Below, piece after piece: positions 6,800-12,237 of a stretch of DNA of 12,237 nucleotides (its first letter is position 1; every line of letters begins with the position of its first letter). The stretch covers positions 1 through 12,237 of the forward strand of contig JAJPHP010000077.1 of NCBI GenBank assembly GCA_021325255.1, read 5' to 3'. The notes beneath the pieces are model-generated. The model saw nothing but the letters and a program-made list of their open reading frames with translations. It searched no databases and was not told the DNA's origin. The DNA comes from Nitrososphaerota archaeon. Its GTDB lineage: Archaea > Thermoproteota > Nitrososphaeria > Nitrososphaerales > CADDZS01. The position numbers and the translations under genes are program-made.

Positions 6800-7140
6800 C
6801 AGTTGACAATGATGACTGGAGCAATCGTGTCCTGCTACAGGTATTTGCTGAGGATCAAGAAGACAGCCATGACGACCCATATTGATACAGCTACCCTATG
6901 TATTTTATTTGACCCGTTCTCATTATACCCGCATCCATTTTGCGACCATCTCTTTCCTCTGGAGAGTTCGGGACGCAAGAAGAATCAAGTTAGGGCGAAG
7001 ACACCAAGAAAAGCTAGAAGGAGGCCGTACGGTGTCCAGAGTTATCACCCCAACATCTCCCCGCAATGCAAACTAGGCATGAGATTCAGCACATGGTCAT
7101 AAAGCGGAGGATCAAGTGCATGGAGACTGTTACCTTAGTG
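6800..7140. other. unassigned stretch
   Basis: No gene is supported here. A 125-codon plus-strand frame (6725-7102) crosses it. Its product has an unusual composition: Met- and Thr-rich, then a basic GRKKNQVRAKTPRKARRRPYG patch fragment, with no recognisable motif. A second frame (6882-7076) overlaps it. Neither has a clear promoter. The stretch may be the eroded far end of the regulator locus. Confidence 0.3.
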
Positions 7141-7914
7141 TCATTCCCAACGGAAGAATCGGATCGCTATGAATGAGAAAATGACTGCGTAAACAACTGG
7201 TGTGACAAGAGTCGTGTATGGAGGGGGTTGATTAAAGACCGAGTCAAGCAAAGCTCTGACAGCTGCGCCAGACGGAGAGTAGTATATAATTGTCGCCAAC
7301 GGTCCGCCCACTGCTTGGGGTGGAGTCCATAGACCTGATAAGAACATCAAACCAAAGACGAACGCCCCGGTCAAGCCCTGTGAGGCGGCCTGCGAAGGAG
7401 CTATGGCAACAAGAACCATGCCCAACGAGAAAATGACCGCAATCGAGAGAATAATTGAGAGGACGAAGAGAGGGATGTTCACATCAAGCGCCACGTGGAA
7501 GATTACTTCGCCTCCAAAGATCATGATCACCACGGTAACCAAGGCGAAGATGAGATTTATGATCAATTGTGCGGCAAGTAATCTTGAGGGATGTACGGGA
7601 GTTGTTGATATTCTTCTGAGCCATCCTATCTCTCGATCCCTCACCAAGTTGCTGGGCAACCCGAGTGCAATGAAGACAAATCCAAGGACCATGATTACCG
7701 GCATGTAGAGATCAAGAACTGTATAGTTGGTGCTCCCTACGTTGCCTGGCGACGCACTACCAATTAATACAAACACCAACAGCAATCCAATCGGGACGGC
7801 CATGCCGATGATTCCGGTTCCGCCTCTTATGGCTAATTTTCCCTGAACCTTGAGAAGCTCTTTGAAGTGACCCCTCGACTTCTTGCTCTTTAATCCTTCC
7901 TGAACAGATGTCAT
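7141..7914 (-). CDS. ABC-2 type exporter permease
   Basis: This is a 257-residue membrane protein starting at ATG 7912-7914, with a 4-base ATGA overlap with the ATPase stop, so translation is coupled. There are six predicted membrane helices, near residues 34-52, 67-86, 112-133, 148-171, 182-198 and 238-252. The loop VRDREIGWLRRISTTPVHPS (91-110) is the coupling-helix signature of ABC-2 permeases of the DrrB type: a conserved (R/K)-E-x-G-x-x-(R/K) segment followed by T-P. The FLSGLWTPPQ stretch before helix six is also typical. It should pair as a dimer with the adjacent ATPase to export a small molecule, lipid or drug; the substrate cannot be told from sequence. The gene is intact although its ATPase is frameshifted. 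Confidence 0.92.
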   Translation of the reverse strand: MTSVQEGLKSKKSRGHFKELLKVQGKLAIRGGTGIIGMAVPIGLLLVFVLIGSASPGNVGSTNYTVLDLYMPVIMVLGFVFIALGLPSNLVRDREIGWLRRISTTPVHPSRLLAAQLIINLIFALVTVVIMIFGGEVIFHVALDVNIPLFVLSIILSIAVIFSLGMVLVAIAPSQAASQGLTGAFVFGLMFLSGLWTPPQAVGGPLATIIYYSPSGAAVRALLDSVFNQPPPYTTLVTPVVYAVIFSFIAIRFFRWE

Positions 7915-8883
7915 GCTTTTCGGCCTCCAGAAATTGAAGATGTTTCATTCTTGGTGAGTTTCACAAATGCGTCGTCAAGGTTCCCCCCTCGCGCTTCAAT
8001 GTCGGATATTTGGACTCCGATTTTCGCAAGAGAGTTGATGACTGAGGTCGCAAGATCGCCGGTGCCCGTGACAGTAACGTACTTTTCCTTCCTATCTACT
8101 CCTGAAACGCCGGGTATGGCCAACAATGTCTTGTCATCCACAGGACGTGACGGAAAGAAGCGCACTCTGTTCCCGCCCGCCAGTGCCGCAATGGCTTCAG
8201 GGGTGTCTAGCACTACGAGTTTGCCATGATTGATAAGAGTCAAGCGATCACACAATCTTTCAGCTTCATCCATGAAGTGGGTCACCAGAATCACGGTGAC
8301 TCCGCGTTCTCTTACACCTTCAATGAGATCCCACGTCTCACGTCTCGCTTCCGGGTCAAGTCCTGTAGTCAATTCATCCAGTATTGCAACTCTAGTGTTC
8401 CCAATGAGTGCGAGTGCTATTGACAACCTCCGCTTCTGACCGCCGGATAGTTTCCTGAATTGTGAATTCTTGACCTTCGTGATTCCGAGCGATTCTAGCA
8501 GTTCATCAGGATTTAGTGGATTCGAATAGAAAGAAGCAAAAAGGTTGAGTGCCTCTCCAACTTTGAGACGCGGGGGGCAGCGCGCTCTCTTGCAGCTGTA
8601 CGCCCACGAGTTTTCTTATCTTGTCTCGCTCTTTTTGTGGCGAAAACCCGTAAACACTGATCGAACCAGAGTCGGGCACTCGGAGCCCGGAGATGCATTC
8701 CACAGTGGTGGTCTTGCCTGCCCCGTTCGGTCCGATGATTCCGAAGATCTCATTCTGCTTTATCTCGAAAGAGACATCGTTAACAGCAACAAAATCTCCG
8801 TATTTCTTGACAACATGTTGGACTGTTATCACGGATGCTGTTCTTGATCTATTGAGAGTCTCTGACAATTGAAGGGAACACAA
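7911..8883 (-). CDS. ABC-2 type exporter ATPase, frameshifted in a six-G run
   Basis: The reading needs removal of one base in the G6 run at 8572-8577 (C6 on the coding strand). Corrected, it gives 323 residues from TTG 8881-8883, or 306 from GTG 8830-8832; the latter start resembles the usual family beginning (MITVQHVVKKYGD). Motifs in order are Walker A GPNGAGKTTT, Q-loop VGVQLQESALP, signature LSGGQKRRLSIA, Walker B VAILDELTTGLDP and H-loop VILVTHFMDEAERLCDR. A C-terminal 90-residue segment ends in a GGNLDDAFVKLT element as in DrrA/CcmA-like ATPases. The protein would power the permease that overlaps its stop. As written, translation halts in a 125-residue product with only Walker A. Everything else is intact, which favours sequencing error or a slippage switch over old decay. 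Confidence 0.88.
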
Positions 8884-8907
8884 TATTGCCCTGACTCACA
8901 TTTGGCC

Positions 8908-8915
8908 AATATATG
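8908..8915 (-). promoter_or_regulatory. TATA-like box for the ABC exporter
   Basis: CATATATT on the minus strand is centred about 29 bases before TTG 8883. This predicts initiation at or next to that codon, supporting the longer N-terminus or a leader of about 53 bases before GTG 8832. Confidence 0.55.
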
Positions 8916-8926
8916 AAGCTCGGAGA

Positions 8927-8943
8927 TGTACAATTTTTGTACA
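8927..8943. promoter_or_regulatory. 17-base perfect palindrome, likely regulator site
   Basis: TGTACAA-TTT-TTGTACA is a perfect inverted repeat lying just upstream of the TATA box of the ABC exporter and roughly 40-60 bases before its start. It also lies between the exporter and the rightward integrase relic. Such symmetric T-G-T-A-C-A sites are typical of dimeric winged-helix or TetR-like regulators; which protein binds here is unknown. Confidence 0.6.
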
Positions 8944-8986
8944 CCTGCACGCGTTTCGAATTAGGCAGCTGGTATTTCTTTAACGC

Positions 8987-9811
8987 TTGACAAATGAACA
9001 GAAAATTACTGATTCTAATATTTTGGTTCGCAGGATTCCATTTGGGAGCAGCCGCGTATTTGGTTGTGATGGATTTGCCAAAACCAACAGATCGGGATAC
9101 TCGCCTTTAGATTCTCTGACTGTCGGTTCGGTTAAATTTGATAGATACTGCGCCGTCCTGATTATGGCGGGAAAAACAGTGGGTCGAAGAGTAAGAATCA
9201 TCTTCTCTGCAAAGGCCCTAGCTGAGTGGTTGAATCGTCATCCATCTCCTGAGAATGCTGACGCTCCTCTCTGGACTAATTTCGAAAGCGTTGGGAGCAT
9301 TGAAAGATTGGAATACGGTGCTTGCAGCAAGATGCTAACCGAGGCGGCTAGGCGCTGCCACATCAAGAAGAGAGTGAATCCACACTCATTCAGGCATGCC
9401 AGGGCCTCGAGTCTTGCTAACGTGCTTACCGAGGCCCAGATGAACGAATATCTTGGATGAATTCTTGGCTCAAGAATGCCGTCGGTCCATGTGCATCTCT
9501 CTGTGGGTGCGATGTCGACAACGCTCTCTTCAAGCTGAACGGGATCAAGACGGAGAAGGAGATAAACCAGGAGGAGAGATCATCCAAGCCACTCCAGTGT
9601 GAGCGCTGCAGCGAGGTAAATCCTCCGACTAACAAATTCTCTGCGAGTCGCGGAGCCCCCTCTTGATTTCCAGACCGCGATCACGCTTCAAAACGCGCGA
9701 GAGTCGACGGACGAAATATTGACTAACCTAATGAAAGATCCGGGTTTCCTGACCACACTGCAGGCGTTCATCGCAAATCAGTTTTCAAAACCAAGTGGTT
9801 CTGTTTCTTGA
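8987..9811 (+). pseudogene. decayed tyrosine recombinase (integrase) with C-terminal zinc-ribbon remnant
   Basis: The longest piece (8987-9457, TTG start) is the catalytic half of an archaeal tyrosine recombinase. It shows a beta-hairpin with GKT (Lys63), ALAEWLNRHP, box II NPHSFRHARASSLAN (His133, Arg136, His137) and LTEAQMNEYLG. TGA 9458-9460 stands where a Trp is expected. The same frame continues ILGSRMPSVHVHLS, where the family has V-Y-V-H-L-S-G-R; the catalytic Tyr appears replaced by His (CAT). A frame change near 9500-9507 leads to DVDNALFKLNGIK and a half zinc ribbon (CERC), and another near 9650-9665 leads to PLDFQTAITLQ and the end at TGA 9809-9811. The box I arginine region reads SGYSPLDSL, apparently without Arg. 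The N-terminal core-binding domain is missing. The gene is dead by several independent lesions, a scar of an old integrated element. Confidence 0.82.
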
Positions 9812-9967
9812 TCTTGTTCGAGCTCTTTTGTCTTCTTTCTCAAGCTTGACCTTCTCTACTATCTCAAGCAATGTCCTGCGCCATGGCTCTGGATGTTTCT
9901 TGATCTCCGCTGGAGTTTCTGTTTTGGAGAAGGCTTGCTGATGGGGAAACGTTGATGTGAAATGATC
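9785..9967 (-). other. 60-codon open frame without a start codon
   Basis: Between two in-frame TGA codons on the minus strand, this frame reads a protein-like charged helix, TPAEIKKHPEPWRRTLLEIV followed by EKVKLEKEDKRARTRS. There is no ATG, GTG or TTG before the middle of it, so it may be the eroded 3' end of a lost gene. It overlaps the tail of the integrase relic in antisense. No family is recognised. Confidence 0.2.
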
Positions 9968-10144
9968 TCACTCGCTAAGAAAGAAAGAATGATTTTCCTC
10001 CTTCCCAGAAGTTACCGAAGCAAACTGAGCATAGTATCTGATGTTAGTAGCATCAAAAGTTTATCAGGAACAATTCATGCGCAAAACCAGGATGCGATCG
10101 TGCAATACAACAACTGCTACTTGGCCTGACACAACTCAAATAAA
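9812..10144. other. intergenic stretch, no supported gene
   Basis: Apart from the startless minus-strand frame ending at 9785 (see 9785-9967) I see no coding sequence, RNA gene or repeat here. The last 40 bases lead into the palindromic promoter at 10145-10161. Confidence 0.5.
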
Positions 10145-10161
10145 GATTTTATATTAAAATC
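10145..10161. promoter_or_regulatory. 17-base palindrome containing the TATA box of the four-helix membrane protein
   Basis: GATTTTA-TAT-TAAAATC is a perfect inverted repeat. Its AT-rich core serves as a TATA box centred about 33 bases before ATG 10186. A bound repressor would directly block TBP. AT-rich promoters can look palindromic by chance, but the flanking G-C pair and full 7-base arms make this one notable. Confidence 0.5.
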
Positions 10162-10185
10162 TCCTAGGCTAGAATCCGCTTTTGT

Positions 10186-10575
10186 ATGCAAAGAGCAGGG
10201 GTTTCTCTTGAGAGGAAGCTCCATTCGGGATATCGGCCCGTTCTCCTATACGCATTGATCTTCATTGCCGGATTCTACATGCACAACCATCCAGAGTCCT
10301 ACCCAACCTATGCATGGGAGGGCATTTTCACGTTAGCCTTCCTTTACGAAGGGACCTACTGCATCAGAAATTTTCTTCATTGCAGGGAGTCTCACTGCAT
10401 CGTAACGGGAAGCGGATGGACGATCATAGGCATCGCCTCTCTTCTTAGTACCACAAAAGTCTTATCCTCTTCAGACTGGGGATATTACTGGTTAGCTTTC
10501 TTCTTGGTCTATGTTGCCGGAATGTCCTTCCAATTTGTTTACTACCAGTTGCGACACACCTACCAATTGCGTTAA
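10186..10575 (+). CDS. four-helix membrane protein, unknown function
   Basis: This 129-residue protein starts at ATG 10186, about 33 bases after a TATA-like element, so the transcript is probably near-leaderless. Four hydrophobic helices are evident near residues 18-33, 43-60, 71-90 and 98-117, with a basic N-terminus (LERKLHSGYR) and C-terminus (RHTYQLR), predicting both ends inside. Aromatic residues are abundant in helices two and four (FLYEGTY, YYWLAFFLVY). Three Cys and two His near the helix 2-3 loop (CIRNFLHCRESHC) could bind a metal or form a disulfide; this clustering is visible, but its meaning is inferred. I recognise no family. It stands alone, with no co-directional neighbour close by. 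Confidence 0.7.
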   Translation: MQRAGVSLERKLHSGYRPVLLYALIFIAGFYMHNHPESYPTYAWEGIFTLAFLYEGTYCIRNFLHCRESHCIVTGSGWTIIGIASLLSTTKVLSSSDWGYYWLAFFLVYVAGMSFQFVYYQLRHTYQLR

Positions 10576-10784
10576 GAGATAGGTGCTTGATGTTCTAACA
10601 ACCGTGTTTATACTTGCCTTTGGAATCCGAAGCCCACCGTTTCTTGATTTCCCGCCCGAGTACGTTGACGAAGTAGAAAATTCTTAATACAGAACTGTCA
10701 AGTTTAGTTAAACATTGCATCGTCCTGACAATCTCGACTATCAAATTAGTAGAGAGTTCGGCGGGAACGGGTTCTTCCAATGGA

Positions 10785-10991
10785 ATGCCATGGCGAAGCG
10801 TGGTTCAAAAGATTGAGCAGACTTTACCGGCCGTAATAGATGATCAAGAAAAGAATCACCTCGCGTATGATCTTGCCTCGGTGGTGATAAGCAAATTCCT
10901 TGGCGAGAAAGACAAGAACTGGAAGAGCGAGCGTGGGCCCTCAAAAAGCAAACCAGGTTCGTTTACTACATGGGTCGTTCCACTCAAATGA
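10785..10991 (+). CDS. hypothetical protein, 68 residues
   Basis: The frame starts at ATG 10785 and stays open upstream to TAG 10674-10676 without another standard start codon, so the visible gene may be the 3' part of something longer. The first half is a plausible amphipathic helical domain: VVQKIEQTLPAVIDDQEKNH, then LAYDLASVVISKFLG. The second half is basic and Ser/Pro-rich (KSERGPSKSKPGS) and likely disordered. No motif or family is recognised, and no promoter or ribosome-binding site is obvious. A 61-codon minus-strand frame (10595-10780, TTG start) abuts it head to head and is the main competing reading of this segment. Confidence 0.35.
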   Translation: MPWRSVVQKIEQTLPAVIDDQEKNHLAYDLASVVISKFLGEKDKNWKSERGPSKSKPGSFTTWVVPLK

Positions 10992-11357
10992 AATGTTAAG
11001 ATAACCTATCTCTACTTTATTGAATTTCAGAACGTCGTCTTTTGACAATTCTCTTTTACTGAAATTAGCACCCAGATTCCCACGTTCATTCCGTCTCCAA
11101 AAAATTGGGGCTTCAAACTTCCTTACGGCGGTTCATTTTCATATTCACTAGAACCTGTAACCCGGTCGCCTTCTTCTATAAACAGAAAAATGTCTTTTCG
11201 CGGGGTCACCTTTATGCCGCTTTGGATCGTAAGAGGAGGCCGTCATTGGGAACAGGAAGAGACGGAGAAGGAATCAGAGTATGACCAAATACGAAAAGGA
11301 AATGGGTGAAATCAACATCAACTTCATATCGCTTGAGGCAAGCAGTGCCAAACTATT
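10992..11357. other. stretch with only very small open frames
   Basis: The best candidate is a 39-codon plus-strand frame from ATG 11190 (MSFRGVTFMPLWIVRGG, then a Glu-rich tail to TGA 11307-11309), with a second in-frame ATG at 11214. A TATA-like CTATAAAC at 11176-11183 lies 34 bases before that second ATG. Overlapping it, ATG 11281 opens a 38-codon frame ending at TAG 11395-11397, inside the 3' end of the protease gene. Neither is recognised and neither is firmly supported. Confidence 0.25.
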
Positions 11358-11834
11358 TCAGAACGCGATCGTAATCCTACCTGAAACACCGCTGTAGATG
11401 AAAACCATTCTTGAAAGGACGTCTCTGCCCAAGAGAGCTATGAGCCCTGTCGAAGAGAGATTACTTCCCAATGCTCTACTGAATTCAAGTCCAAATCCGA
11501 GGTTAGGCAAGATGAATCTTGCAGGACAAAGGTTCTGTTGATTCGGCCCAGCCCCAGTTCCGACATTCGCTAATCCTACTGGTGATACTCCCAACCTGCG
11601 AATCACAGAATCATCCACACCGCTCACAGTAGCGCCCGTGTCAATCAGCGCATCACCAGAATTTGGGGAAGGCACTGGCTGCTTTGAGTTTCTTAACTGT
11701 TGTTCAAGACGCGATGGTATTGCAATCTGTATACCTTGGATTCGAGGTCCGAGGAACTGAAGAGCCGCTTGAGGTGTGACTGGACTTTGACCTGGAGCTG
11801 CTGCGGCATTGTAAGTGAATTCAAAGACCGGCAT
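11358..11834 (-). CDS. retropepsin-like aspartic protease
   Basis: This 158-residue protein starts at ATG 11832-11834. It has one catalytic motif, ALIDTGATVSGVDD, with Asp65 in D-T-G-A, followed by an ILPNLGFGLEF strand and a C-terminal LIALLGRDVLSRMVFIYSG. The last matches the hydrophobic-G-R-D element that follows the second psi-loop strand in retropepsin-like folds. With a single D-T-G per chain, it should act as a homodimer, each subunit giving one Asp, like retroviral proteases and their cellular relatives. No signal peptide or membrane helix is present, so it is cytosolic. The first 60 residues contain an SRLEQQLRNSKQPVPSP segment that may be removed or act as a flap or linker. It overlaps the upstream DUF5678-like gene by 14 bases, implying co-expression. 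The substrate is unknown. Confidence 0.85.
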   Translation of the reverse strand: MPVFEFTYNAAAAPGQSPVTPQAALQFLGPRIQGIQIAIPSRLEQQLRNSKQPVPSPNSGDALIDTGATVSGVDDSVIRRLGVSPVGLANVGTGAGPNQQNLCPARFILPNLGFGLEFSRALGSNLSSTGLIALLGRDVLSRMVFIYSGVSGRITIAF

Positions 11835-12063
11835 TCAAAAGACCCATAGATAGAACAGGAATCCAAGCTGATCCATCTGTCTCCTGGATACGAATTATTA
11901 GAAAAGGCACGTTTCCAAATTTGTCAACATCCGAATTGTACGCATCTTGATCCGTATCGAAAGTTCCAACAAGCTCCTCTTTCTTAATTAAAGCAAACTT
12001 ACCTTTGTATTGCTTGAGCAGGTCAGCTTTGATTCTAAGATAGTACTGGTATTCGGTCTGCAA
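11821..12063 (-). CDS. small DUF5678-like protein, partner of the aspartic protease
   Basis: I place the start at TTG 12061-12063, giving 80 residues: MQTEYQYYLRIKADLLKQY, then KGKFALIKKEELVGTFDT, a DAY helix, FGNVPFLIIRI and a tail to GLLNAGL. The pattern of a short helix, Y-x-G-K-(F/Y)-x-x-I, VGTFDT and VPFLI-x-R resembles DUF5678, a small domain of unknown function, judged from recall. A longer frame reaches TTG 12214-12216, but its first 51 residues are basic, non-homologous in look, and contain the TATA box, so I reject it. The stop lies 14 bases inside the protease gene, so the pair is translationally linked. The small protein could be a regulator, adaptor or substrate of the protease; this is inference. 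Confidence 0.65.
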   Translation of the reverse strand: MQTEYQYYLRIKADLLKQYKGKFALIKKEELVGTFDTDQDAYNSDVDKFGNVPFLIIRIQETDGSAWIPVLSMGLLNAGL

Positions 12064-12110
12064 GGCCGGCGATTGGGACTTAATCTGGGCACAGGATACT
12101 TGACTTTCGT

Positions 12111-12120
12111 GGATATAAAA
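12111..12120 (-). promoter_or_regulatory. TATA-like box for the DUF5678-like/protease pair
   Basis: TTTTATATCC on the minus strand predicts initiation near 12090, about 27 bases before TTG 12063. This position argues against the longer N-terminus of the first gene. Confidence 0.5.
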
Positions 12121-12237
12121 CCTTGTCAATAAAGTGCTCTGTTGCACGAATATGATGTTTTGATGCCTTCCTCTGTGTGTTCTCTGAATGCTTCTTTTTT
12201 TACATCGCCGCAACAATGAACGAGTTGTAGATGGATA

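Noticed and set aside
6725..7102. 125-codon plus-strand open frame
   Set aside because: Odd composition, no motif, no promoter and a competing overlapping frame; coding status is not supported.
9022..9045. tRNA T-arm-like sequence (GGTTCGCAGGATTCC)
   Set aside because: No acceptor stem, D arm or anticodon arm could be fitted around it, and it lies in the integrase relic reading frame.
6142..9460. Reassigned genetic code with TGA as Trp
   Set aside because: Intact genes such as the antitoxin, ABC ATPase, permease and sedolisin end in TGA at sensible positions, and Trp is written TGG throughout; the internal TGA codons occur only in genes with other lesions.
10595..10780. 61-codon minus-strand open frame with TTG start
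   Set aside because: It has no motif or promoter and competes with an extended plus-strand frame over the same bases; I could not decide in its favour.
12064..12216. Longer N-terminus for the DUF5678-like protein
   Set aside because: The extra 51 residues are highly basic, do not look like the domain, and include the likely TATA box at 12111-12120.
1..12237. CRISPR array, rRNA or tRNA genes
   Set aside because: No regularly spaced repeats and no convincing structural RNA pattern were seen on either strand by eye.

Overview
The window looks archaeal. Several genes sit 28-35 bases downstream of AT-rich TATA-like boxes with no clear ribosome-binding site, the pattern of leaderless or near-leaderless archaeal transcripts. 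The gene content fits: a VapBC toxin-antitoxin pair, a DrrAB-type ABC exporter, a secreted sedolisin protease, archaeal-type DDE transposases, and an integrase relic with a zinc-ribbon tail. I cannot fix the lineage. A Thaumarchaeota/Bathyarchaeia-like or Thermoplasmata-like archaeon is the best guess, by inference only. The region is accessory in character, with two insertion-sequence traces and several decayed genes between intact modules.

Left part (1-4270, mostly minus strand): the start of a DDE transposase runs off the left edge. A secreted-protease locus follows, read right to left. It has an 889-residue sedolisin (S53) with a signal peptide, an N-terminal pro-domain, a complete catalytic set and two tandem C-terminal jelly-roll-like domains. 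Ten bases after its stop lies a separate 202-residue gene that is essentially the sedolisin pro-domain alone behind its own membrane or signal segment. Two small uncharacterised frames follow. The free-standing pro-domain, a candidate dedicated inhibitor or folding helper for the neighbouring protease, is the most interesting feature of the window.

Middle part (4510-8883): a 1.08-kb IS element with 15-base terminal inverted repeats carries a transposase broken by two frameshifts. Next is a VapB-VapC pair with overlapping stop and start codons and an operator-like inverted repeat between TATA box and start. A winged-helix regulator relic and an unassigned stretch follow. Then comes an ABC-2 exporter (ATPase then permease, overlapping by 4 bases); its ATPase is frameshifted in a run of six G, and a 17-base perfect palindrome lies upstream of its promoter.

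Right part (8987-12237): a heavily decayed tyrosine recombinase that has lost its catalytic tyrosine and probably its first catalytic arginine; a four-helix membrane protein whose TATA box lies inside a 17-base palindrome; a small hypothetical gene; and a two-gene minus-strand unit in which a small DUF5678-like protein overlaps a retropepsin-like aspartic protease. The window therefore holds two unrelated protease loci, each closely linked to a small companion gene. Many disruptions are single-base indels, so assembly or sequencing error must be separated from real decay before firm conclusions.
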